Shown piece by piece: positions 17,327 through 26,250 of a stretch of 64,000 nt of DNA. Position 1 is the stretch's first letter. Each line of letters opens with the position of its first letter. Origin of the DNA: Sorangium cellulosum (lineage in GTDB: Bacteria; Myxococcota_A; Polyangia; Polyangiales; Polyangiaceae); the NCBI RefSeq assembly GCF_004135735.1, contig NZ_CP012670.1, forward strand, positions 1,736,001 through 1,800,000, read 5' to 3'. The notes below the pieces were generated by a model. It had not been told where the DNA came from. It made no database searches and was given only the letters and a program-made list of their open reading frames with translations. Made by a program: the position numbers and the translations under genes.

Positions 17327-18383
17327 ATGGAACAGATACTCGACGTCATGTTGCCCATGACGCCTGTGGGAGTAGCGATCCTGGCGTGCGTCGCGTTCGG
17401 CTTCGCGCTCTCGGCGCGGGAAGCGCTCGGGAAGGAGCGCGGCTTGCGTTCCGCCGCCGAGAAGGCGCGCGCCGCGGCCGTGAAGACCTTGGCCACCAAC
17501 AAGGATTGGGAGATCGCAGAGATCGGCCGGTTCCGCCGGCTCCTGGACTGCCACATCGACGCGATCATCGCGGAAGCAACGGAGTTTCGCGATCGCAATG
17601 TGCCATCGCCCGGGAAGATCCTGGAAGGCTTGTGCGGCTGGAACGCCGACTGGAAGCGTGATCTCGCCCGGTGTGCCGAGCTGAGGCCCACGGACGTGGA
17701 TCGGTTGCTGAAGGACGACCTGCCGCTCACGCCGCTTCTGGCGCGTCGACTGGAGGCGTTCACGGGCGCGCCTGCGCGCTATTGGGAGTACCTGCACCGC
17801 CTCGTCGAGTACCGGGCCGAGACGGAGCAAACGGTGGTGATCCACCTCGGCGAAGCGGCGCAGGCTCGCGAGCGTTCGGCCCGTGTGCCCGCTTCGGCGG
17901 TCGGCTCGACGCCCGCGGCCGCACCGCCTCCGCAGGGGGCGGCGCCTCTCGCTGGGCGGCGTCCTGCGCTCGATCTCGTCGCAGACGGCTCCACGGTGCT
18001 GGAGCCTGCGCCGGTGCCGTGGTCCGCGTCCAGCACGGCTACGCAGCAGCTTGCTTCTCGATCGACGGCGTCGCCGGACGGCCCGCCGACCGTCCGGCGC
18101 CCCGCGGTCGAGCTGCCCTCACCCGTCGTTCCTCACCCGGGGGCTTACCGCTCGGGGGACGCGCGGCGCGCTTCCCCCTCCGCCTCGGCCGCGCCTCCGG
18201 AGCGCCGTCGCGCCCAGCGGATCGGCGCCGTCTCCGACCGGGACCGGGCTCGCCGCGACGCTCACGGACATTCCGATCCAACCAGAGGGCGCGCCGGCGA
18301 CCGCGACCGACTGGACCGAGATCGAACGCTCGCCGCTCAACGCCACCCTGCCCGGCGTCGGCAGCAACCGCACCTCGTCCTAG
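17327..18383 (+). CDS. Membrane-anchored HigA-like HTH protein, frameshifted near 18.2 kb
   Basis: ATG 17327 follows GGAGGT. One helix at residues ~10-28 (TPVGVAILACVAFGFALS) is followed by a coiled-coil-like segment, then an HTH of HigA/XRE type: PSPGKILEGLCGWN, LRPTDVDRLLKDDLPLTPLL, ARRLEAFTGAPARYWEYL. A long Pro/Ala/Ser tail follows. In the original frame it runs to 18547 as Arg-rich nonsense that overlaps the next gene. In the +1 frame it ends at 18383 with natural-looking ATATDWTEIERSPLNATLPG, just before the sigma gene's ribosome site. A single-base frame break around 18190-18245 is therefore likely. Confidence 0.55.
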
Positions 18384-18410
18384 AGGCTGAGCACCCTGGA
18401 GGTAGAGGCG

Positions 18411-19004
18411 ATGTGTCCGTCACCGCTCGATACCGCGCGTGCTTCCGCGGCCGCGCGCCTGTTTCGCCCGAAGATGTTCCGCGTCGTGCTGCGCTGGCTG
18501 GCACGGCTCGGGGTCCCAGAACGCGACCGGGAAGACCTCGCCGCTGACGTCTGGCTGTGCGCATGGCGGAGCTGGCCCACGTTCGACCCCGCGCGCGCCA
18601 GGCCGGAACGGTGGATGAACAGGATCGCGGTGCACGTCTGCGCCCACTACCGCGAGCGGGCATCGCATCGGCGAGAGGTGCTCCTCGGCGCGCTTCGCGG
18701 GGTTCCTGATCCCTGTTCTGACGCTCCGAGCCTTCTCGGCGCAGAGGAGATCAGGATCGGCGTGCGCAACGCGCTCCACGGTCTCGCGATGCCCGAGCGC
18801 GAGGTGCTCCTCGCTCACTACATCGACGGCGTTCCCATGAATGACGTGGCGGCGAGCAGAGGAATGCCCCTGTCGACCTGCTACAAATGGCGCGCGAGGG
18901 CTCTCGTTGCCCTCCGCACCGAGCTCGCGCGCCGCATGCGTCACGGTGCGACGGGCCACCACGGCGCGACGTCTCGCGCGACCGCCCTTCCAGACGGCGC
19001 GTAG
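18411..19004 (+). CDS. RNA polymerase sigma factor, ECF-type
   Basis: 197 residues; ATG preceded by CTGGAGGTAGAGGCG. Region 2 is DREDLAADVWLCAWRSWPTF; region 4 is LAMPEREVLLAHYIDGVPMN followed by an HTH (DVAASRGMPLSTCYKWRARAL). A Ser/Thr/His-rich tail follows. No classical anti-sigma gene is adjacent; the upstream membrane-anchored HTH protein is the only candidate partner. Confidence 0.8.
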   Translation: MCPSPLDTARASAAARLFRPKMFRVVLRWLARLGVPERDREDLAADVWLCAWRSWPTFDPARARPERWMNRIAVHVCAHYRERASHRREVLLGALRGVPDPCSDAPSLLGAEEIRIGVRNALHGLAMPEREVLLAHYIDGVPMNDVAASRGMPLSTCYKWRARALVALRTELARRMRHGATGHHGATSRATALPDGA

Positions 19005-19009
19005 ACGGC

Positions 19010-19378
19010 GCGGGCGGGGAGGTCGAGGCGGCCGGCGACGAGCTCGGCGCGGCCGCCGTCCCGTTGGCCGAGCTCGGGCACGTCGCCGGCGACGAGGAGC
19101 GCGAGCGCGAGCTCGGTGCGACCCCCGCGGCGAGGCGCCGGCACGGGGCGCGGAGGTCGAGGCGGCCGGCGGCGAACTCGGCGCGGCCGTCGTCTCCCTG
19201 GCCGAGCTCGGCGCGGCCGCCGTCCACCTGGTGGAGCTCGGGCACGGCGTGGGCAACGAGGAGCTCGAGCGCAAGGTCGGCGCGGGGCGCGGAGGTCGAG
19301 GCGGATGTCGGCGAGCTCGGCGCGGCCGTCGTCCGCCTCGATCCGAGCTCGGGCACGTCTCCAGCCACGGCGGCCGTG
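19010..19378. repeat. GC-rich degenerate repeat cluster 3 (longest)
   Basis: Three to four imperfect units of roughly 100-130 bases made of the same blocks: GGAGGTCGAGGCGGCCGGCG, GAGCTCGGCGCGGCCGTCGT, and CTGGCCGAGCTCGG. No frame reads as a convincing protein. It fills the gap between the sigma gene and the convergent lipoprotein operon. Confidence 0.55.
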
Positions 19379-19415
19379 GCTGAACCGGCCTCCAAGAAGG
19401 ACGCCCGGCGACGCG

Positions 19416-20294
19416 TTACCACGGGTCGCAGCAGATCACGGCCGTTTCACTGCGCTCCAGCTTGCCGCTCGCGATCGTGGGATCCGTCGAAGGGGCGCAG
19501 GTGCCAGCCTCGTTCTGTGTCCAAACGGACCGCATCGCCGCAATCTCTCCGTCGATCTCCGGCGTACAAATCGGATAATCCGCGTTGGAAATAGCGACAG
19601 AGCCAACCTTGTCAACGCAGTCCTCATCACTGTACAGCGCGGTTTGCACGGTGCACTTTCCCCCGCGTGGCGCGCCGCATGAGCACGGGGTACACGTGCG
19701 AGTGTCCGTGTAGACCGGGAACTCGAGACGCGCCTGTCTTCCTCGCCAGCACTCTCCATTGTCTTGTGGAAGGTAACACACGCGGAAGAGCGTCGGGATG
19801 ATCTCGCTTGCGCCTGGAAGGCAAGCTCGGACGAAGCTCAGATTCTTTCGCGACGGTGCGGGTACTGGCGCGACGGGTGAGCAATCAGCGAGCGCCGGCG
19901 GCTCGAACGTCACGGAAACATAATCGCTGCTCGTCACCGAGGAGGGGCCCGCCTTGCACGCACCGTCCCAGGAGGTGCCGCCATTGAGCGTGACGACGGG
20001 GGTGCCACCGGGGCAACTCGACGTATTGGCGAACACCTCCGACGGTCGCACGCAGGCCGCCGGCGTACATTCACAAGGCTCGCATTGATCCGGCCCAGGA
20101 TCCTCACCCCAGTCCGTCCACCCTTCCCACAGGAGCTTGCCATCCGGATCGCAACTCCGTGCGTTTTCCTGGAAGCCGCTGAAGAACAGAATGAGCTTGC
20201 TCGGGTCCCGCTCTGGTAGGTCATCGTCGGAGACCGGCGAGTAACAGCCGATGAGTGCCAAAGTAGCCAGTGCGTAGAACGTAACCGTTCGCAT
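19416..20294 (-). CDS. Cys-rich lipoprotein 3 of tandem array
   Basis: 292 residues. Two ATGs are possible; 20294 is chosen because GAGG lies six bases upstream, while the ATG at 20306 directly abuts AAAGG. Lipobox LALIGC. Two related Cys modules: QCEPCECTPAACVRPSEV in the first half and RTCTPCSCGAPRGGKC in the second, each CxxCxC-like, with further paired Cys. The protein is closely similar to the next gene upstream (recent tandem duplication). It is probably outer-membrane anchored and disulfide-rich; function unknown. Last gene of the operon led by the TPR/PEGA gene. Confidence 0.7.
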   Translation of the reverse strand: MRTVTFYALATLALIGCYSPVSDDDLPERDPSKLILFFSGFQENARSCDPDGKLLWEGWTDWGEDPGPDQCEPCECTPAACVRPSEVFANTSSCPGGTPVVTLNGGTSWDGACKAGPSSVTSSDYVSVTFEPPALADCSPVAPVPAPSRKNLSFVRACLPGASEIIPTLFRVCYLPQDNGECWRGRQARLEFPVYTDTRTCTPCSCGAPRGGKCTVQTALYSDEDCVDKVGSVAISNADYPICTPEIDGEIAAMRSVWTQNEAGTCAPSTDPTIASGKLERSETAVICCDPW

Positions 20295-20357
20295 CGTGCG
20301 CCTCATCCTTTGCTTCGGTCAGTCTTCATCCAGAGAAGGTCGCGCGTCGACGTGCTT

Positions 20358-21233
20358 CTAGTGGTTGCAGCAGTACACGCGCGTTTCCCCGCGCTCCAGC
20401 TTGCCGCTCGCGATCTTGGAAGCCGTCGAAGGGGTGCAGGTGCCAGGCTCGTTCTGTATCCAGGCGGACCGCATCGCCGCAATCTCTCCATCGATCTCCT
20501 CCGTGCAAATCGGATGATCCGCGTTGGAAATAGCAACAGATCCAACCTCGCCCGAGCAGTCTTCTCCCCTGTACAGCGTGGTTTGCGCGGTACACTTTCC
20601 TCCGCGTGGCGCGCCGCACGAGCACGGGGTGCATGTGCGCGTGTCCGTGTAGACCGGGAACTCGAAACGCGTCGGGTGTTTACGCCAGCATTCTCCATTG
20701 TCTTGCGGGGGGTAACAGCGGCGAAAATCCGTGCGGGTGATCTCGCTTGTGTCTGGAAGGCAAGCTCGGACGAAGCTCATCTTCTTTCGCGACGGTGCGG
20801 GTACTGGCGAGACAGGTTGACAATCGGCGAGCGTCGGCGGCTCGAACGTCACGGAATCGTAGGAGCTGCTCGTCACCGAGAAGGCGCCGGCAGCACATGC
20901 CCCGTCCCAGGAGTCGCCACCGATGAGCGTGAGGATGGCGTTGCCACCGGGGCAACCCGACCTGCGCGCGGACACCTCCGGCGGTCGAACGCAGGCTGCC
21001 GGCGTACACTCACATGGCTCGCATTCGTCCGGCTCAGGATCCTCATCCCACGCTGTCCACCCTTCCCACAGGAGTTCGCCATTCGGAGCGCACGTCGGTG
21101 CCCTTTCCTGCCGGCCGCCGAACAGTAGAATGAGCTTGGTCGGGTCCGGATCCGGTAGGCCGTCGTCGGGCACCGGCGAGGAACAGCCGATGAGTGCCAG
21201 CATGGCCAATGTGTATGACGCAGCCGTTCGCAT
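20358..21233 (-). CDS. Cys-rich lipoprotein 2 of tandem array
   Basis: 291 residues, same layout as its neighbours: lipobox LALIGC, ECEPCECTPAACVRPPEV module, ACLPDTSEITRTDFRRCY, and RTCTPCSCGAPRGGKC module. The start at 21233 (second ATG) is favoured by GAGG spacing. The gap to lipoprotein 3 is 63 bases. Its similarity to lipoprotein 3 is obvious over the full length at both DNA and protein level. Confidence 0.7.
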   Translation of the reverse strand: MRTAASYTLAMLALIGCSSPVPDDGLPDPDPTKLILLFGGRQERAPTCAPNGELLWEGWTAWDEDPEPDECEPCECTPAACVRPPEVSARRSGCPGGNAILTLIGGDSWDGACAAGAFSVTSSSYDSVTFEPPTLADCQPVSPVPAPSRKKMSFVRACLPDTSEITRTDFRRCYPPQDNGECWRKHPTRFEFPVYTDTRTCTPCSCGAPRGGKCTAQTTLYRGEDCSGEVGSVAISNADHPICTEEIDGEIAAMRSAWIQNEPGTCTPSTASKIASGKLERGETRVYCCNH

Positions 21234-21257
21234 CGCATGCCTCATCCTTTGCTTCGG

Positions 21258-22148
21258 TCAATCTTCATCCGTGATGATATGCTGGGTGCAGCAGAACACG
21301 CGTGTTTCGCCACTCTCGATCGTGCCGCCGACATAGGAAGTTTTCTCCGTCGGCGGGCAAGCCCCAGGCTCTTCGTGCGCGAGGATCACGCGTGCCGCTG
21401 CCAGCGACCAGGTTGGTTGTGCCTCGATGCATGCGTGGGCCTCGACTCCGTTGTACAACGTCATCAGATCGGAGCAGTCTATGTCGCGGAAGAGCAGCAC
21501 ATCCGCCAAACACCGTCCACCCGCCGGATCTCCGCAAGCGCATGGAGTGCATGTGCGAGCATCGCCGATCCGCTCCTGGAACTCGAAGCGAACGGAGAAG
21601 CCCGCCGGGCATGACCCATCCTCATCGGGCGCGATGCACGCCAATCCGTCGAAGTCGGCAAAATGCTTTGGCACCCACGGGCAAGCGCGCGCAAATATCC
21701 CGGTAAGGGGCGGCGGACCGAACTGCTGCAGGGGCTCGCACCGGGAGGCCACCGTTGGCGGAGCGAGGGTGATCGAAGCGAGCGCCTCATCCGGGACACG
21801 CGGATTGGCCTCGATGCATTCCCCTCGTTGATGCTTTTCGGTGTCGAGCGTGACCGGGATCCCATCGTCTGCGCATAGGTTCGACTCGTGGGCCGTGAAC
21901 TCGGACGGCAGCACGCAGGGGGCAGGTCCACAACTGCACGTCCCGCACTCTTTCTGAGGGCTCGCAGACACATCGGCCCATCCATCCCAGTAGTCCAGCC
22001 GGCCCAGGGGACATGGTGGAGGATTCGGATCTGATCCAGACCAAAGCAATACCGTGGTATCCTCGGTTCGTGGTTCGGGAATGTCGAGGCCTTCACCGCA
22101 GCTGAGCAGCGCAGCCGCGCTGAGAGCAACATAAGGTGTTGATCGCAT
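21258..22148 (-). CDS. Cys-rich lipoprotein 1 of tandem array
   Basis: 296 residues; ATG 22148 preceded by GGGGGGAGGGG. Lipobox ALLSC. It shares the two-module organisation (ECGTCSCGPAPCVLPSEF and RTCTPCACGDPAGGRC) and the C-terminal CC pair with the other two but is clearly more diverged. It begins 21 bases after the inferred true stop of the pseudokinase gene, consistent with one transcript. Confidence 0.7.
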   Translation of the reverse strand: MRSTPYVALSAAALLSCGEGLDIPEPRTEDTTVLLWSGSDPNPPPCPLGRLDYWDGWADVSASPQKECGTCSCGPAPCVLPSEFTAHESNLCADDGIPVTLDTEKHQRGECIEANPRVPDEALASITLAPPTVASRCEPLQQFGPPPLTGIFARACPWVPKHFADFDGLACIAPDEDGSCPAGFSVRFEFQERIGDARTCTPCACGDPAGGRCLADVLLFRDIDCSDLMTLYNGVEAHACIEAQPTWSLAAARVILAHEEPGACPPTEKTSYVGGTIESGETRVFCCTQHIITDED

Positions 22149-22169
22149 CGAGAACCCCTCCCCCCTGGC

Positions 22170-23740
22170 TCAGTACTTGTGCCGCCCGCAAACGACGAGC
22201 TCGTAACAAATGTCGTCCTCATCGCCGTCCTTCGACGGCGTCTTCATGGCTTGCCGCGCGATGGCGGCCTGGCGGTTCGTGACGGAGCGACGTGCGACGG
22301 GCGGCGGCGCTTGCGGTGCATCGGACGGCCGCGGGGGAGGCGGTACGGCGGCGCGGAGGGCTGCCCCCTGGAGGACCCGCGCCAGGTGCGGCGCGGCTCT
22401 GGGGGGCGACTGCTCCCACCGGAGGAGGAGCGCCCCAAACTGCCGAGCAAGAAGGCGAGCGCGAGCACGGCGCTGAGCCGGCGCGCGGGGGAGCGTCGCC
22501 TTGGGGGGCCGCTTGAACGCCGAGGGGTCGAGGGTGGAGGCTCCGGCGCTACCGGCAGCAGCGGAGAAGGCGGAGGGGTCAAGGGCGTAGGCGGGACCGG
22601 TCGCAGCAGATCGAGGTCTGGTAGCTCGAGTGCCGGAGGCGGTGCGATCGGAAGCGCGTAGGCATCGGGTTCCCGAGTGTCCCGCGGCGGTATCGCGCTC
22701 TTGAGCGTATCGGGCGTGTCGGGAGGGCGCGGCGCGGCGAGCGACGCGGCGTGGGTGGCGTGGTCCCGCGCGTCCCGCGGCGGTGCGCTCCTGGCCGTGT
22801 CGGGCGCATCGGAAGGGCGCGGCGTGGGTCGGTCGCTGGCTCGTCCCCCCGCTTCACCCGAGGCGAACGGTTCCCGCTCGTCCTCAACGAGGATCGGCGC
22901 TTCCTCGTCCGGCTTGCGCCGAGAGCCGGACGGCGCCGCGAAGATGTGCGCGAAGGGAGTTTCCGGCGGTTCTCCCAGCTCTTCCCACTCGCGGGCAAAG
23001 GGAGTCAGCGCAGCAAGAATATTTCTCACGCTCACTTGCCGCCGCCTGGGGTCTTCATCGAGGGACCTCTTTATCATGCGCTGAAGCCTCGAAGGAATCT
23101 CGCTGGGAAAACTCGGTGGCCATATGCCCGTGGAGAAGGTGCGTTTGCACAAGAGTTCGTACATGAGGGTGCCGAAGCCGTAGACATCCGTACGACGTCC
23201 GATCCGATCCCCGGAGAAGAGCTCTGGCGCCGCAACTCCATACGGATCCTGGCGAGCTTCCTCCGCACCGAGCTGAAAGAGACGAACAAAGCCGAAGTGG
23301 GTGATGGCGTATCGGTCACCGCCTAGGATGAAGACTTGATCTGGGCTGAGGGCGCCATGGTAGGCATCGAGCTCGTTGGCCCGCACGAGGCAATCGCCGA
23401 TGTCGATCAGCACCTTGAGACACGTCGGACCGAGCTCGTGCCCGCGCGTGGCCTCGAGGAGCGGGATCGCGTCGCTGAGCACGGGGGTCGCTGCCCACGC
23501 GACGGAGCCGCTCACCCCCCCGTAGAGCACGCGGACGACCTCCGGGACCTCGTCGGAGAGGCGTTGCAGGCGCGCGATCTCCTCGGCGAACACGCCCTCA
23601 TCAAGGCGCGCGCCCTCGCGGAGGTGCAACCAGACGAGCTTCCTCGTGTCGCCGAGCTGCCGCGCGAGGAAGTGACGGACCATGCCACGCTCCTCGTTGA
23701 GGAGCTCATGGCCTTCCCAGACGTCGCCCACGGCTACCAT
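22170..23740 (-). CDS. Membrane pseudokinase (Ser/Thr kinase fold), C-terminal frameshift
   Basis: The kinase-like domain covers residues ~5-245: the catalytic loop reads AYHGALSPDQVFIL instead of HRDLKPxN, and the DFG site reads THFGFVRLF, so catalytic Asp residues are missing. APE and helix F are kept (GVAAPELFSG, DVYGFGTLMYELL). A Pro-rich linker and one TM helix (LSAVLALAFLLGSL) follow. In the main frame the rest is Arg/Ser-rich and ends at 22244. One base restored in the C run at 22433-22436 gives a natural tail (QAAIARQAMKTPSK, DDICYELVVCGRHKY) ending at 22170. The start overlaps the TPR gene stop by seven bases. Confidence 0.7.
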
Positions 23741-24732
23741 ACGAGCTTGACCTCCGCGCCGGCGGCCCGTGGCCGGATCTCGGCCTGCCCCCGGGTGAAG
23801 ACCACGTAGACGACGGTCGCGGCGCCGACCGCTGCGCCGGCGACGAGGGCCGCCGAGCCAAAGCCGCGAAACAGGCTTGCTCGGGTGTCAGCCGCGTGGG
23901 CATCGTCGTGAAAGCGGCGGAACTGCGCACTACTCGGGCGCATCGAGCCGTCGGTCATGCGAGCCACCTTGGCGGCCGCTTCGCTCTCCGCGGCGTCTCC
24001 GGCCAGGTGAAGCACGACGCCGGCGCCGAGCAGGGCCGCCGAGGCGGCCGCGCCGGTGCCGATGATCCACGGGTTCGGCCGGAAGCGCGCCGGCGGTGGC
24101 GCGACCGGAGCCGGCACAGGGGCACTTGCGGCGGAAGGCGTCGGGGCTTCGAAGGCGAGGGACACGTGAGCCGACTTCCCCGCTGCCACCTTCACGAGCG
24201 CATGAGCTACCTGCCCCTGCTTCCCCATCGCCGTGACCTCATGCTGTCCAGGCGCGACGAAGACACGGCCGCCGCCGGTGCTCACCTGCTTGCCGTCCAC
24301 GAGGAGCCGCGCCGTGCCCGGTGGGGGGCTGACGTGCAGCTCGGCGACGCGTTGCCGAACGGCGGCGAGATCGGCGTGTCTCACCTCGTAGCGGCGGCGC
24401 TCGACGTCGTTGGCCGGCGCCGGCATCTGCTCGACGCACGTGGAGAGCTCTTCCGCGGCCTCCTCCAGCCGGCCGAGGCGGCGATCGAACTGCCCGAGCT
24501 GGCAGAGGGCCATGGTGGAGGGCTCGAGCGTGTAGATCTGCGCCCAGAGCTCGCGAGCACGGTCGAGATCGAGCCGCCTAGCAGCCTTCTCCGCCTCGTC
24601 GATGAGCTCTTGGACCTTGCGGGACCGCGGAGGCGGGTCCGCGGCCGCGGCCTGGAGGGGGAAGGTGGAGGCAAGGACGACGGCCACGGCCGCTACTTGC
24701 CGTAGGTGGACCAGTGGAATAGAAGCACGCAC
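23734..24732 (-). CDS. TPR/PEGA-like exported membrane protein (intact copy B)
   Basis: 332 residues from GTG 24732 with GAGGTG upstream. Signal peptide ends near LQAAAA. Residues 35-110 are TPR-like helices (AARRLDLDRARELWAQIYTL, LCQLGQFDRRLGRLEEAAEE). Residues ~145-200 form a PEGA-like beta domain (PPGTARLLVDGKQV, GGGRVFVAPGQHEVTA). Two C-terminal hydrophobic segments follow (WIIGTGAAASAALLGAGVVL and SAALVAGAAVGAATVVYVVF). PEGA/TPR proteins of this kind accompany kinase genes in myxobacteria. First gene of a five-gene minus-strand operon. Confidence 0.8.
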   Translation of the reverse strand: MRASIPLVHLRQVAAVAVVLASTFPLQAAAADPPPRSRKVQELIDEAEKAARRLDLDRARELWAQIYTLEPSTMALCQLGQFDRRLGRLEEAAEELSTCVEQMPAPANDVERRRYEVRHADLAAVRQRVAELHVSPPPGTARLLVDGKQVSTGGGRVFVAPGQHEVTAMGKQGQVAHALVKVAAGKSAHVSLAFEAPTPSAASAPVPAPVAPPPARFRPNPWIIGTGAAASAALLGAGVVLHLAGDAAESEAAAKVARMTDGSMRPSSAQFRRFHDDAHAADTRASLFRGFGSAALVAGAAVGAATVVYVVFTRGQAEIRPRAAGAEVKLVW

Positions 24733-26198
24733 GGTTCACCTCGGCGCAAACGAGGGGGACCACAACGCCGTGCTGGCCCATCCAGCGCGGCGTTGCTTTT
24801 CATACCACCGCGACGACGCGGTCGGGCGTGCAGAAGCACCGCGTGTTCCGCGTCGTGCATTGCGTGTACGCGATGGAATTTCTCATTTGATGCCGAGAAA
24901 AGCACCGCGGCGTGAGCCGTCACCCGTCGCGGTCGTGCTCGCGCGAGTGGGCGGAGCTCTGCAAAGGGCTTCAGAGCAAGGCGATCCGCGCTGAGCGCGG
25001 GGCATCCGGGGGCGCAGAGCGCACCGCACGCGGGGAGGCTCCATCATGCGCGGGGCACGGCCGATCGTCGGGATGCCCTCCACGATGCCCACGGCGTGGT
25101 CTCGACCCAACGCGGAGGCTCTCAGGAGCCGGTGGACGGGTCGAGACCTTTCAATTCGTATGAGAACATACGAATATTTGGGTCGGGACCTTCGCTCGAG
25201 CTGAAAGGATTCCCCGCGATGGGTCGCGACCTTGCCTTGGGCTCGTCACGAGCGCCGGCTCTGGTCGTGACCTCCGTGGCACCTCCTGTTCAGCCGGCTG
25301 GGTTGGTCTCGAGCCGCCGCGCCCCGCCTGGCGCATTGACGGGCTCGGTCGCCTCGCCGTCTCCTGACCGCTCACGCCGTACCCCGGTCAAGGAGGTCCA
25401 CCCGATGCTGAAGCACCTGATGATCGAAGAGATGGTCGCGCTCCTGTCCCCGTGGGTCGAGAGCGCGCAGCGGAAGCGGCTGTTCCTCTCGATCCCCGAG
25501 ATCGCCGGCCTGCACCCGAAGGTGGTCGCGACCCACGAGGCCGTGCTCGCGGTGCGCCCGAGCAAGGCGGGGCCGTCGGGCGAGATGATCGCATTGAACG
25601 ACGAGCTCGCGCGGGTCGATGAGCGCCACGATCACCTCGCCCGGGCCGTGTGCTGGGGCATCGACGCGCACCGCGCGCACTGCCTCGGGGAGGACCCTCC
25701 GGACCGGGAGCGCGCCGCGATGTGCGATCAGGTGCAGCCGAGGCTGTTCCCGAACGGGCTCACCATCGTCAAGGCCTCGCCGACCGCGGAGGCGGGCAAC
25801 ACCGCGCGCGTCGCCCGGCTCCTCGTCGAGGAGCCGTCGATCGGCGAGTTCCTGAAGGGGATCCCGGCGCGCGGCAAGACGACGCTGCTCCGCACGACGC
25901 AGCGGTGGATCGAGGCGGGCAAGGAGCTCCTGGCGATCGAGCAGCGGCGGAACGAGCTCGCCGCCCAGGAGAAGACGGCGCCGGTGACCCGGGCGACGGT
26001 CGCCGCCGCGCGCAGCCAGTGGTTCCGGGTCGTCTCCGCGGTGCTCTCCAACCTGGAGCTCTCCGACGCGCCGATCGAGGCGATCGAGATGATCCGCGGG
26101 CCCGTGCTGAAGGCGTCGGAGCGGGCCGGCAAGCGATACGGCGCGGCGCCCGCGGGCGAGGCGCCGCGCCCGGAGGCGCCGGGGGAGCCGGCGGCGGA
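24175..26198. repeat. Large direct repeat, copy B (2,024 bp)
   Basis: Partner of 11358-13381. In this copy the TPR gene continues intact to the left of the border, so the border is internal to a functional gene here and a deletion junction in copy A. Recombination between the copies could excise or invert nothing but would delete about 12.8 kb as a circle. Confidence 0.9.
25098..25314. promoter_or_regulatory. Array of six phased GGTC-NN-GACC palindromes (copy B)
   Basis: Same sites at 25098, 25139, 25181, 25222, 25263 and 25305. In this copy the array separates an intact divergent pair: the TPR/PEGA operon to the left and the unknown gene at 25405 to the right, so it could control both. The nearest array site to the TPR start is about 365 bases away, and to the right-hand start about 90 bases. 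Confidence 0.7.
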
Positions 26199-26250
26199 TG
26201 GGCGTGAGGCGGTGAGCGCGGGCGCCGCGGGCGGTGAGCGCGTGACCTGA
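25405..26250 (+). CDS. Conserved hypothetical helical protein (copy B)
   Basis: 281 residues with the same AAGGAGGT ribosome site. It differs from copy A by a Gly-to-Glu change (IGEFLKG) and by a different tail (DGREAVSAGAAGGERVT) created where near-identity between the two copies ends. Maintenance of the frame in both copies, despite decay of flanking genes in copy A, suggests the product is under selection. No domain recognised. Confidence 0.65.
   Translation: MLKHLMIEEMVALLSPWVESAQRKRLFLSIPEIAGLHPKVVATHEAVLAVRPSKAGPSGEMIALNDELARVDERHDHLARAVCWGIDAHRAHCLGEDPPDRERAAMCDQVQPRLFPNGLTIVKASPTAEAGNTARVARLLVEEPSIGEFLKGIPARGKTTLLRTTQRWIEAGKELLAIEQRRNELAAQEKTAPVTRATVAAARSQWFRVVSAVLSNLELSDAPIEAIEMIRGPVLKASERAGKRYGAAPAGEAPRPEAPGEPAADGREAVSAGAAGGERVT

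Noticed and set aside
19010..19378. Coding tandem repeat protein on either strand
   Set aside because: All frames are low-complexity, blocks are reordered with non-codon length differences, and no start context exists.
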